Assembly (NCBI GenBank): GCA_038380795.1
Contig: CM076270.1
Span: 13,205,001 to 13,269,000 of the forward strand
Reading direction: 5' to 3'
From: Pyrocephalus nanus
Taxonomy: Eukaryota > Chordata > Aves > Passeriformes > Tyrannidae
Length of the DNA stretch: 64,000 nucleotides
Each line of letters begins with the position of its first letter. The stretch's first letter is position 1. The notes under the pieces are model-generated. The model was given only the letters and a program-made list of their open reading frames with translations. It was not told where the DNA came from and ran no database searches. Below are positions 1-13,200 of the stretch, piece after piece. Both the position numbers and the translations under genes were made by a program.

Positions 1-141
1 GCCAGCTTGGATGGGGCTTGGAGCAACCTGGGATAGCGAAAGGTGTCCCTGCCCATGGCAGGGGGTGGAATGAGATGAGATTTAAGGCCCCTCCCAACCA
101 AACCATTCTGAGATTCCCTGATTCATTCTGTGATTCTATGA
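1..141 (+). mobile_element. CR1 LINE 3' end
   Basis: The sequence matches the usual avian CR1 tail, including TGTCCCTGCCCATGGCAGGG and a GATTCTATGA end. The left part is cut by the window edge. Confidence 0.9.
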
Positions 142-1148
142 CACGCAAGAGAAAAGAGCGTCACAAGACTGTGCATGAAACAGACCAAGAAAGTTGCCTT
201 CTTTAATCAACATATTAAAGATGGCAGAGAATAAATAGGTAACAGAAAGACTTAACAGCAACAAAATACAGCACCTTCACTATTTCCCACCTTCTTTAAA
301 ATCAGGATCTTTAAAAATTAATGGCAAGGCAAAAAAATGTAAAAAGTTGTGATTCTTATAAAAGACTAATTTTTTTTAAGAATTAAAGAAGCTGTAAAAT
401 GAGAAACCAAAAGACAATAATGCACCCAACTGATATGATACAAATAAGGGGTGAAACAACCACTGTACTGGAAATTCAGCTACCAGATGACTCCTACAAT
501 GACAAGTGCAAAGGAAGGGATATATGTAGATACATGTAAAGTAGGGATATATATAGGATATATGTAATATATACACAGGTTGTGCATAATATGGTCTTCA
601 TCTCTACTTACCTTGTTTCTTAAGTCTACCTGTCACCATTTCAATCCCTCCAACAAGATATTTCTTGGACACAGATGCTCTATTTATATCAGTTCAGATC
701 TAAATGCTAATTCTCACACTTCACTAGCAAAGCTTAAGGAAGGCAGAGCCCATGCCCTGCCTTGTGCACAGCCACATATTTATAAAAGATTTTTAAGATG
801 TACTTCAGGTGGTTTTTAGCAATTTGCAGGGGACAAGGCTGTGGATGGAAAGAGCAGTAACACACTGGATGAAATAAAAAAAAGCAATCTAACTTTTACT
901 TAGAACAATAATAAATGAAAGTATTCCACAGAAAATAACTGAAGGCAGTGGTGGAGAACACATGCATTTTTCTTCCAAATAAGATTGCTGTTCTCTCTGG
1001 CTGAAGGCAGCATCCAAACTACTTTTGCTTTTTGAGCAGTAATCATTTGCATATTTTGGGGAGGGAGGGTTGTTGTTAGAGCCAGGTTTGGTACCCTCAG
1101 CCTGCACTCAAACACCTCTACACAAACCCAGTCCTTTTGCAAGCATAC
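142..1148 (-). other. RYK intron 9, partial
   Basis: AT-rich intronic sequence with no further RYK exon visible. It includes an alternating TA-rich patch at about 525-575 and an octamer (ATTTGCAT) at about 1046. Confidence 0.8.
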
Positions 1149-1235
1149 CTTTAACAGTTTTGACAAAAACTTGTTTCTCTTTACTGGGGTCTTTCTCTTC
1201 TATTAGAATTCCATGGAAAATGCGCCCAAAGGTGC
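1149..1235 (-). CDS. RYK: RYK exon 9 (glycine-loop region and beta-3 lysine)
   Basis: It codes for residues 354-382 plus one base: GTFGRIFHGILIEEKDPSKE, then KQVFVKTVK. The loop reads QEGTFG across the exon 8/9 junction, unlike the usual GxGxxG, which fits RYK's atypical kinase. The acceptor is TCCCAG, the donor GTATGC. The next exon is not in the window. Confidence 0.96.
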
Positions 1236-4200
1236 CTGGGAAGAGAACATACAATTAATATTAATATTAAGTGGTTAAAACACACTGATAACAATAAGAG
1301 AGTATCTATTAAGAGAACACTACTTCAGGACGTATCAGCCACAGCAGAAAGTGAGGAGCAATGGCAGTTAAAGTGTCTATAAATCCCATAAAATCACCAA
1401 CACAGAACCCAGCCAGTTCTCCAGCATGAGGTGGATTCACAACTACAGGCAGTAAATGCTGAAGGTTTTAGATAACTAAAAATTTAGGGGGACAAGTATG
1501 AGAGTGAACTAATGACAGCAGCAGAATCCACTCAAATTAAGTATCAATGCTGGTGATGGGTTTATTTGCAGCTGTTCAGTTCAACTCCCTGCACTGAGAA
1601 CTCCGGCTCCTCTTCTCATCCAGCCACTCTGGAATTCTCAGTCAAAGCATTTCTCTCAAAGAGGAAGTTTTTTTGGAAATGTTCACAAGGAAACAGTGGT
1701 TTCAGCCAGCACACACGGAGAACAGTTTGCAATAAACTGCATCATATTATTCAAATGTTTCACCTCAGCTGGAAGGTGTTGGGTTTGTTTGGGGGTTTTT
1801 CAGTCTCTCCAACATTTTTCCATTCAAAAACCATTAACGATGCATGAAGAGGAGGTGCTCAGAACAACAGCAGGGTGGTAACACATGGATTCTACGAATC
1901 AATGTTTTATATGGCTCAGGTTGACAGTGATTTTTCTGTCACATTATTACTGTGGCACCAATGTATGCATCATCCCCGTGCAGTCTAACCTGTGACACAG
2001 CCCTTTCCCTGGGATTCCTCCTGCTTGATGAGGTTCAAAGACCTTTGATAGCATGAAATATGAGTTTCTAGATACTTAAAACAGGGGCAGTGCAACACTT
2101 ATATCACCTACCCTGGGGCTGCAAGTAAACCCTGCAAGAGAGCTGCCTTCAAACTGTAATCTTACTAAGGAGAAGCTTAACTAAGGAGGCTACAAGGCAA
2201 CCACAAATACACAGCAGGAATTATTTAACAGCAGACTAAAACCCTCCTGGTCTTGAAGACATCAAGGAAGTGCCTTCAATATGTATTTCCAAAATATTAA
2301 AGTAGGTTAAGCTATTGGAAGATACTTGGAGTTTATAATGAATCTCTGGCCAGGATCTGTAAAATGTATTTGATTGAGTTCCATGCAGAAATTTCTTTAT
2401 TCCCTTCTTCCCCTCTGAAGCTCTTTTCTTCTTCAATGACAGAGGCTCAACATTGCTATGATCCTGAACTATAATTGACCAGGATCTGTCTTCTTCTAAG
2501 ACTTCTGATGTGTGGATGTGGCACTTAGAGACATGGGTTAATGGTGGCCTTGGCAGTACTGGGGGAACAGTTGGACTTGACTTTAGAGAGCTTTTCCAAC
2601 CTTAATAATCCTTTGAGTAACTTCTGAAGATTTTGACTCCAATTAACAGCTGGAGGCTAAGAAACAAGATCCCACACTGCATTCAACAGCCCTTTAAGAC
2701 TCATCTGGCAGAGCAGGGCAGCTTTGTCACCAAACATATGAAGTGTTGCTGGGGCACTGAGTCACTCCTAGTCATGAATGATTCCCAACATCCCAGCTAC
2801 AAGCAGAGTAGAGGAGAAAACAAGGCACATCCCAAGGAAGGCACAAGCAAGGAAGGGCTCACACTGGAGCTGAGCACAGAGCTGTGCCCCCAAGGCTTCA
2901 GAGGCACACCCTGAATGGGAGCAAGGGCGTCCTCCCAGCATTGTTCAGACTAACACAGAGCATTCAGCAGTCCTGCCTCCAAAGGATGACTGTCTCAGAT
3001 CTCCAGCTCCGGGAAGTTTGATTGCTCAGGGAACACAGACTCAGAGATTAATGGTAAAAAACCCTAAATATTTAAGCCTATTTATCAAATTCGGTATCAA
3101 CAAGAATCAATCAACATTGTGCATGAACAGTTCCAAAGTGAACAATTCAGGAAGTGGACTCCAGGATCTCTGTCCCTTCCAACTCAGGACATTCCATGAA
3201 AAGAACCAGGTAATTTCTCAATTTTTGATATCAGGGCTGTAAATGTTGTACCTGCTGATTAGATTTCCAGATCAAAAGTTATCAAATTGAGACACTGAGT
3301 TTGGACAACTGAAGCTTTTCTGGGCTTTGGGTTGGTTTCACTTTGATTTTTTTTTTTTATTGTTAAAGCAGGAACTCTGAAAAATTAGTTAACTGGCCAC
3401 TTACAGCCCCAACTGATTCCCTCACTCCTCAGCCATCTGACCCCTTCCTTTTTTAAGGGACCAGACTGGTAAGACAGACAAGCCCAATGATTTCCTTTTA
3501 GTTGCTCCCTCATTCTAATGAATTCCAGAAACTGCTTTCCCCACACCCAAGTGCAAGCATCACTCATCATCCCTCTCTTCCACAAAAGTTATAAAGATCA
3601 GAAATGTCACCCATGAATAATTTCAGAAAAATCCAGCAATAAAAATCTATGGTTATTTGTATATCAATATCTGTATATTTATGTATCTACACCATGGTGC
3701 AGGAATAAAGTCTCTGAATGCTGTAAATACCTTCCTGGAGCACATCCTTGAGGGTTATCCTCTCCCTGGAGATGGCTATGTCCTTCACTTTAGCTTTGGC
3801 CTCCATGAGAGTGACACTTTTGAGATCATTCTTCTCTATCCGTAATGTAGGATAACCTGAGGAGCCAGCAGAGCCAAACAATCCAACATAAATACCCTTG
3901 GAATAAGAACATAAGCACACAGCTTCACCTGAGCACCACCTACAGGTACCAGCACAGCTTTAAAAACATTATGTATGCATCTTAAAAAGAGGACTGAGCA
4001 ACAAAAACCACAAGATGCCATGTGAAGAATCATCAGCAAGGAAAGAAATCACACAGGGACCCTCTGCAGTGTCACAAGATAATAATAATATGTAATGATA
4101 AAGTGCCTGTTTATTAACTCCAAAGAAAGGTGATTAAAACCTCCTTGCACTGCCCTGATAAGGAGGAAATGAAGAGAGAAGATGCCTGATCCCAGCAGGA

Positions 4201-7200
4201 CATAACCAAACTATCAGTGCCCTCTGCTGTCACTTCTCACTTCTGCAGACACCCATCAGTGTCAGAAAGGATGGAGTATTTTTGCACAAGTTTATGAATC
4301 ATCAGAGAAATCCTGAGAATAACTCTGATAATATTTTCTTAAAAATTTAAATGTTACTGAAAACCCAGTTAATGCAACTGTGCAGTGATCAAGAATGTTC
4401 TTCTTGCTTATTTTTTGCATCCACCCCTTTTCCTCTGTATTTTCATCCTCACTGTTCCCAGTGCTGCTGGGGATGTCCCATAGCAGATCTGAGTTCTCTG
4501 AACCAACAAGGATTGACCAAAGCAAACAGGAGCCCTTTGGGCACAGTGGCCACCACTCTGGGTGGGCTGAGGAGGGTTGGACCATCAGAGGCCAGTTCGG
4601 AGCTTCCAGAGGTCATATTCAAATTAACTAATTGGTGGCACTTAGAAGGTCAATCAGGACATTAAAAGCTCAACACTGAGGGGCTGGAGCATGTCTTCTC
4701 CAAAGTGGGGAGGAAAGAGGAGAGCACAGGAGGGCTGAGAGTAATAGTGACCTTTCTGCAATGCTGCCTCATGAACTGGGATGGTCAGTACGAGCACTAA
4801 GTACAACCAGAGGACAATGGGAGATACTCTGCGGTCTTATTAGTTGCTTAAAAAAAACCCACAAGTCATTAATCATTTCATTTATCTGGCTCTAAATAAC
4901 ATATCACAGAATCACAGGATGGTTTGGGTGGGAAGAGACCTTAAAGTCATCCAGTCCCACCTGCCATGGGCAGGGACACCTTCCACTAGCCCAGGTTGCT
5001 CCAAGCCCCATCCAACCTAGCTTTGGACACTTCCAAGGATAGGGCAGCCACAGCTTCTCTGGGCAACCTGGGCCAGGACCTCCCCACTTGAATTGAAAAA
5101 ACTTCTTCCTTCTATCTAATCTAAACTGACCCTCTTCTCATTTAAAATCATCACCCCTTGTCCCATCTAGACTGTCATCTCCTCTCACCAGACTGCAGAA
5201 CGAAGTCTCCTCAGGCATTTCATACAAAACTATACGGTCTTAAAGGTCTTCTCTAAACTCTATTTGAGAAGATCACTAGTAGAAGTAAAGAAAACATTTA
5301 ATTTACACTTTCTGACAAGGCCAGGGTACCTTTCCAGCTTGGTAGCTGCCACTCTATTAAGAAAAAGAACAATTTGAGTTTAACAGAGAAAGTCTGTTTC
5401 TCTGTCCAGGCTCCCCCAATTTTCTTTCTAATATAACCCTTCACCTCACTTTTGAATTTCTCCAGCAGCCCTCCCTACAGCCACCTGAACTGGGGGTGAG
5501 TCCTACCTTCTCCCAGTGCCCAGCCATGGACACCTCTGCCCTCCAAGCCCCAGTCCTGCCCATACGAGCCTGTGCAGAGGCCAAGCAAACCAGAAACCCC
5601 TCCACCAAAAAGGCCCATTTTCAGCTGGCTCAGTCCCCTGAACGGCCTGGCAGCCCTGCAGTGCATGTGCAGCACAAGGGAAAGACTCCTGGTCACTCCA
5701 GTAAGGCTGAACAGCCAAGGAACTGCACTCCAGGAGTGTCCCTGCACCATCCAGCTTCCCTCCAGCTGGAACAGTCTCTTCCCAGGAGCAATGCTGCATA
5801 GGATAACCCTCCACTAGACAAGAATTTGAGGAGCAAAATTCCACAGATAATAAATAGGTTCATTAATTACAGAATTAACACAACCCAGCTGAGGGCACTT
5901 GGCTTGTTCAGCCTGGAGGAGACCAAGATCAGAGCCCATCAGGGTCTGCAGCTTCCTCAGGAGGAGTAGCTCCAATCTCTGCCCTCTGTGAGCAGAGACA
6001 GGACCTAAGGGAATGGCTGGATCTGTGTCAGGGCAGCTCAGGTTGGATCTCAGGAAAAGGTTCTTCCCCCAGAGGGTGGTTGGCACTGAACAGGCTCCCC
6101 AGGACAGTGGGCACAGCCCCAAGGCTGCCAGAGCTCCAGAAGGGTTTGGGCAATGCTCTCAGGGACAGGGTGGGATTGTTGGGGTGTCATGGACAGGGCC
6201 AGGAGATAGGCTGGATGATCCTTGTGGGTCCCTTCCAGCTCAGGAGATTCCATGATATCAGTTACCAGACCAGTCAACCACAGAGAGTACAAACCACTGC
6301 CACCCTTCCTTCTCATTCACTGCTCTTTTCAGCTTCATATAATTTCAAGCAAAGCTGTAAGCAAAAGAGATGAAAAGAATAACACAAGCATCAGGAACAC
6401 ATGGAGATGGGATCACTCCTGAGCCCCAGAGCTCCCTCCTGATTGTGGCATGGCTGGATAAGTCTGTCCTTAGATTAACACTTACTGGTTACTGGTGTGG
6501 CGTTGTTGGGGGTGTCCGCTCGCAGGTATTGCGTTGTCTGCGTGGAGGGCTGGGACAGGCCTTGAGAGCTGCTGCTGTCACTGATGCTGGTTTAAAACAA
6601 AGATGGACAGTTACAACATCACTGCTTGCCACTGGAACATCCAAAGTTAACTTAGCAACATTAAACCAGGAGATTTTCCAGGCAAGGCTTGGAAAGAGCA
6701 GAGTTTCTGAAGTCACTCACACATTAAACTGCATTTCAGGGAACTCAAAAATCTCAGCACTTCTGTTCCTGAAGCGTGAACAGCTTCCTCTTGTTTCTTT
6801 TGCAGAATTTGCTCTGTTTTCCAGTACTTTCCCCTCACTTTTGAATAATCAAGGTGACAAAACCTTATAGCAAGAACCACGCTGTCATACCAAAAACAAC
6901 CATTATATTCCAGAGAAGATCCAGAGAAGACTTGCACACATTTCTTTCATGGTACCAATGTCCCCCTGAGACTCTCTTTTACAGCCCAAACTGCTCTACC
7001 CTACTTTGTCATTCCCCTCACTAAGGGTTGTCCCTTCTAGGACCACCTACAATGTGGTTTTCTGATGCTTTCTCTGGCAGAAGGCCCAGAGCTGCAAGAG
7101 TATTCATGAGACAGGTAAACCACAGCAGAACATCTTCTGTCTTATCCTTACAGTCAAAATCCTACTAGAGTTGTCGTAGCTGTAATGGCCGAAGAACAGG

Positions 7201-10200
7201 TGAAGAGGCAAAGGCAGGATCTGCTACCAGCTCAGACGGCAGGGCCAGAGAAAACCTTTTCTTATGTCCTCCCAAACACACAGAAACATCCCCCCCTTTT
7301 AACTTAAAAGCATCTCAGCTCCTGCTGACTGTATTGAAAGAACAAAGAAGACATGGTTTTGGGATACAATCTCTGCCTTGCCAAATAATCAACATTTAAT
7401 GTTTCTTGGGCTGCTGTTGAGGGCTGACCAAGCAGTGCCAGCCATCCTTGTAGGACTGTCAGGCTACCTTTGAAGCCAGACTTCCCTTAAAAACCAGAAA
7501 TCCAAGTCAACTCTTCCCCATTATAACACAATCATGGATACACGTGCTGAATTTTTTCTTTAGAACAGAACCTACTGGTTCTCACAACACAAATATACTG
7601 ATTTATAACCGACTTCAACTCTCTCTAGAAACTTTTTTTTACAATTATTCCCAAATTCCCTGTCTTCCATGTCCAGGGTTTCAGTACAGCTTTTACCATG
7701 AGGTCAAAGCCACAGTTGCTGGTGTAGCTGCACCCCTTTGACTTCCTCTGGAGCTTCTGAATGAATATTCTCTGGTACTGACAACTCATTACTGCTTATT
7801 TTAACTGTTCCCACTATTTCACCCACAAGCTGCTTCAACATGACCCATTTCCCTGGAAACAAGTGTCTTGGCATGGTCCCTGCATTAAACATGGATGCAT
7901 AACTTTTCCTGCTCTGGCCGGAAACTCCTTTTGTAACTCGATTATCCATCAGCCCTATGGATTCCTTTGGCTGGAGGCAAGTTTGAGAAAGGAATTATTC
8001 TTTTAATGCCTGTTGCAAGTCTGAGACACTCCCTTTGGTTTGGCTTCACTCTGGATTTTAGGTTTTAATTCACCTTCTGAGCTTTCCCACTCTCATACTC
8101 TGTCAGCTTTTCAAATGATGCTTTCTTGCTTTAACGACTCCCATTATCCTGCTGTTAAGCCATGCCAGCTTTCCTTGGCACATTTACCAATGCCTTTTCT
8201 AGGAGGTTTTGCAGCATTTGCTCTGGACTCCCATGTTCTGAAATAATCTGTGTGCATCTGTAAACTCAGCTGCTTGCCTTGAGCTTCTAGTTAACAACCC
8301 TCCTCGGTTTTATTAAGTTTTGGGGTTTGAAACTAAAAGCAATAGTGGGTTTTCCAGGCTCTGTTGCTCCAGAGAGGTTATTAACTCCAATTACATTATC
8401 ATCTTCCGTTCAGAACCCCTTTACAGCAACAGTTTGAAATTGTATTTCAAAGCCAAATCAAAAGTTGTTTCTTCTCTCAGTGAGTTTGCTGAAAACAAAA
8501 CTCCACAGATGCTGATTTTCAAGCATGTTGCCTCTGTTACCACCTTTGCTCTGGCACCAGCTGCCCACAGCTTTTACCCAGGAACCCATCCAAGGTTTTG
8601 TCAGGTCAGGCACCTTTGGGCTCCAAAATCAAGCCCTCACATGGTGCTCTGAAGAGCTAAACCCCAAGAGCTGCACAAACTTCATAAGAACACAGCAAGG
8701 TTTGGGTTGGAAGGGCCTTTCAAGATTATCTCATTCCAACTCTCTGCCATTGGCAGGGAAACCTCCCTGAAATTATCAGAATTTATCAGTAGGATATAAA
8801 CTGATTTACAGCAAATTATTAACACTTGCAAACCACAGAGGACCAACATCAGATGGATTCTGAGCCTGCATCTCCACAGAAATCCAGTGCAATGGAGCAG
8901 ATGGAAGGACAACTGGTCCTGCTGCTGGGCTGGACACCCTCAAATGATGACACTGCCCACATACTATAACTGCAATGTTTTCCCTTTCTGAATTAAAGCT
9001 GCACATCCTTTAGCACCTTCAGGTGATCCCTCAGCAGACAATCAGGCACAAAGGAATTGAGGGAAGGTGACAAGTCAATCAAGCCTTGAGAATCCACAAC
9101 TACTGAAGGCATCGACTCCCCAAACCCACGTGGGCTGGGGACAACAGGGAAAGGGGATGGCAAAGAGAAAAACTGAGAGGAACAGATGAAAGGATGAAGA
9201 GGAAGATGGAAAGATAAAGCAACTCTCAGAGGTTAAAGGAGGCACGGCAGCAGTCCAAGACAACCTTTAGTTCAAGATACCCTTTCACCAGGCCCAACTG
9301 TTTTCCAAAGGATCCAGTTTCAAACTGCCTGAACAGTTTATCTGAATACAACCTGAACAGTTGTTTCAACTGGTCCTGAACAGTTGTACCTGATGCAGCC
9401 TCAGTCCACCTGCTTTTCCAGCCTTTCTTCCACCTCAGTGTTTAATCCCTACTCCACTGCCCTTGGGTTCACATTACAAGTCCCTTTCACGTGCATGTGC
9501 CATGGTTTTTCTGGATTGGAAATGCATTTAGGAGAGTGTAACATTTCCAAGCTTAATAACCAAGCAGTTGTAATCCCCACTGTATCCTAAGGGCAAAGAG
9601 AATACTGGAAAATCTATCAAAATAGAGAAAACTGAAATTCAGTGTCCTATAGATGTCAGTAAAAAACAAATGTTTCCACAGACTCCTGGATCCCAGACTG
9701 GCTTGGGTTAGAAAGGACCTTAAAGCTCATCTCATTCCACTCCCTGCCATGGGCAGGGACACCTCCACTATTCCAGGTTGCTCCAAGCTCTGTCCAACCT
9801 AGTCTTGGACACTTCCAGGGATGGGACAGCCACAGCTTCTCTGGGCAACCTGTGCCAGGGCCTCACCACCCACATGGGTAAGAATTTCTTCCCAATATCC
9901 CATCTAACCCTGCCCTCTGGCAGTGGGAAGCCATTCTCTCTTCTCTTATACTTCCAGGTCCTTGTTCAAAGTCCCTCTCCAGCTCTCTTGGAGCCTCCTT
10001 AGGCACTGGAAGGGGCTAAAAGGCCTTTGCAGACCATTCTCTCCAGGCTGAACATCCCCAGCTCTCCCAGCCTGCCTTTTCAGTTTGCCCAATTTTTCCT
10101 TCAATCCTGACAACCCCTGTAAATCTGATTCTGTCCAAATTTCCCCACTCCATACAACTATTCTGACAAAAACTGAACAGCCACAACCCTCCCACCTCAC

Positions 10201-13200
10201 AAACAGCAGATCACCTGCAAAAGCTGCCTTCCTGCAGCACAGCACTTACCACAACCCTACACAGGTAGTACCTGCTACAGCTTTCCATCGAGAGCAGAAA
10301 TCCCAAGCTATCATGGTAAGCTCATTTTGAGACCAAACTCCCACAGATCTGAGCAAACACATCCCAGAAACGCACTAGGAAAGCTGAAATACACACCTGT
10401 CATCCAATTCGATCCTTTTCATGCTGTGGAGGTGCAGAACAGCCAGGATTATTGCCACCAGGAATATCACAGCACAGCACACGCCCACACTGATGTAGAA
10501 CACCCGGGTGGAAGTGGTGGGAGCTGCGTTTACGGGATCAACTGAAACAGAGGAGTGGAAAGTCCTCAAACTCTTCTCAAACAGGAAAAAAAAAAAAAAA
10601 ACACATAAACCCCCCCAGAAATGACAATTTGTTAGTTAGTTACAGCAACGTGGGCAGAGGGGCTAGAAGCAGGGAGGGATCAGGTACCCTGGAGAACAAC
10701 TGCCCTGGAAGAGACAGTGGGGGGGGGGGGGGTAAAGAGAACACTGAGCAACACACTCCACTGCCTTTCAACAGCATTTGGGCCAAACACTGATGTTCTG
10801 GACACTGTGGAGGCTGAGTACAGTCAGCTGATGGTATTTCCAGGCAGGATCGAGTAAAAGAAACTACCTCATCCTATTCACCAAACAGTGACAGGTTAGA
10901 ACAGCAAAGCAGACAGGTGTCCTAAAGTCCTAAAGAAAACAGATCAGTCATGGAGGGAAACCAGAGCCCCTAAGATGGGATACAATAGTTGTAAGGAGAC
11001 TTGGAAAAGGGTTTTTTTTCCCCTTCACTAGTTAACATAATTAATTAATAAAATTAATTACCAAAACCCCCCACTAAAATACTGGGTATAGTACAGACTA
11101 CCTGGGGAGTGTTTTCATAGGGAAAGCTGAGGCACCAAAGAACATCCCAAGTTTTCCAGTTTTCACACCCAAAGCTGTACATTCAGCATTACTTACAGAG
11201 AGCCTTGCTGCTGTTTTTATCAGCTGTTGGAGATTTGACTTCTGGTTCAAGCTCTAAAGAGATGAGACAAAACCATTCAGTTTGGTGTGCTTCCCTTCAC
11301 AGGAAGCCAATTCCCTCTTAAGGAAAACCAGAGTGAAGGATGAAAGACATGATGCCTACCTAAACACTCAGAAATATGCAGCTAAAGGCACAATACTCGG
11401 CTCATGTGTGTTGTAGTCCTTTACAAAGGGAACAAATCTTCATTAAGCTTATTGTGAGTCTGGTTACCCAGGGGAGCAGTGCAAAGCCAGGGAATGCAGG
11501 CTGTGGAGATGCCTTCAGGTGAACCTCCCTGAGGATTTGCATGGAGAGAATCCAATTTTTCTGTGGCTGCGAAGGCACAGTCTCACTTGCACATACCCCT
11601 TTCTGCTTCCAGTTGTGTCCAACCCAGCCCAGCCTAGCCCCTTCCCATCCCAGTTCAGCCTGATCAACTTGTGAAAAAGTAATCCAGAGCAGGGAAAAAT
11701 TTGGGACTTTCTCTCCTCCTCTTTTTTTATTCCTGTTTTAAACTTGAGGAGGAACTTTTAGGAATGCCCTAAGCAAATCCAATAGCAAGTTGCTGTGTAT
11801 TTCTAACTTACGCACTAAATTAAATCAGAAATCCCTGGGTGAACCACACCAATCAACATACCAAGTCATTGATGGTTTGATGAACCTGCAGAAATGTGAT
11901 CTAAGAATCATTTATGCATGATTTAAAAAGTGGATTTGTCTCACACCCCCAGAAAACTGTGTGGTGCCTATGGAAACCTCTGCCACACATCCATAGCTGT
12001 GAACACATCAGCAGGGCTGACTTCCCCCACCTAGAATATTTGAAAAAATACCCAGGAAAACATGAAATAAAGGTAAAAAATGTCAATATTATCAGCCAGA
12101 CCTCCATTTGTACTATAAACAGAGATGCTCTTTATTAATTATTATATTTATTATTATATTTAATTATTATAATTAAGAATTATTTTTCTATAGCATCACT
12201 GCAAGGAACAGGAGTATCCCAACATTACGTGCTACAAAGCCACATCAGCTCTTCTACCCACACTTTACCCAAGTTCATCCCTGGACATTTATACTCCAAA
12301 AAAGTGACAAACTTCCCTCTGGAAAGGCAACTGCTGTCCTGTCCCTCAAAGGCTTCAAGTAAAGTGAACAGAGTCAGGAGAAGCACGCAAAGAGAGAGGT
12401 GGGCACTCCCAACCGTTGCCTGGGAACGGGACACCGTGACCATTCCTAAGGAGGGTACAGCTCTGGGAATCCTCCTAAATAATTTTCTTCTGATGCCTAC
12501 GAAAACACTAGGAAACACTTCAAAAATTCTAGGAAGCAGCAACAATCCAAGAATGAATTATGCTTGCAGATTCCCAAGTGGAAACACCAAAGTGTCGATC
12601 TGGGATTTCCAAAGTCTGGATTATGTCCCAAGATCATTTGGTACTCCATGTCTGACAGACTTAACACCTCCCTATATCCACTACATAGTTTATAACTTAT
12701 GATAAGATTAGCTAAGTGGATTTTCTTGGTAATTCTTAGAACATTTTGAATTCTCAGAGTGTTGCAGTTTTGAAGAAACACCTGAAGAAGCACAGAGAAA
12801 ATGCTTTCTGAGATATATATGTATATAAAAATTAAAAAAAATAAAAATAAAAAATAGAAAATAAAAATAAAGGTCAATCAATACAGCAGAACTCTTGGGG
12901 AAAGTAACTCATTCACCAGCTTCTGCTTTTACCAAAAGTCCCCCATCGATCTCTGAAAGACAGAATTTTACCTGGTTTCTTCCAATCCTCTCCAACACTC
13001 ACTCTGTTACTCCTGTTCTGGATCACACACCCTCCCACTCCCTTTTCCTATCACACTTAAGTAACAGTAAGAACTTCTAAGGATTTGCAACTTAATCTCT
13101 TACTTTTGTAGCATATTTTCCTTCTTTTGAAATTTAAAACTGTGATGTTTTTTGAGGAATTCATTGTTAAGTTGAGCTGCATCAGTATTGTGACATCAGA

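Larger units (their letters stand above)
1236..3730 (-). other. RYK intron 8
   Basis: The intron runs between the GT donor of exon 8 and the AG acceptor of exon 9. Apart from two CR1 tails (about 2508 and 3156) and a T-run near 3347, nothing is recognised. Confidence 0.85.
3857..6485 (-). other. RYK intron 7
   Basis: The intron carries two CR1 fragments in opposite orientation (4902-5265 minus, 5884-6259 plus). The 600 bases between them hold nothing recognised. Confidence 0.85.
6587..10396 (-). other. RYK intron 6
   Basis: Intronic sequence with two minus-oriented CR1 fragments (about 8690 and 9690). No coding potential is recognised elsewhere. Confidence 0.85.
11254..13103 (-). other. RYK intron 4
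   Basis: AT-rich intron with simple TTA/TAA sequence at about 12132-12180 and an A-rich stretch at about 12814-12870. No exon or transposable element is recognised. Confidence 0.85.
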
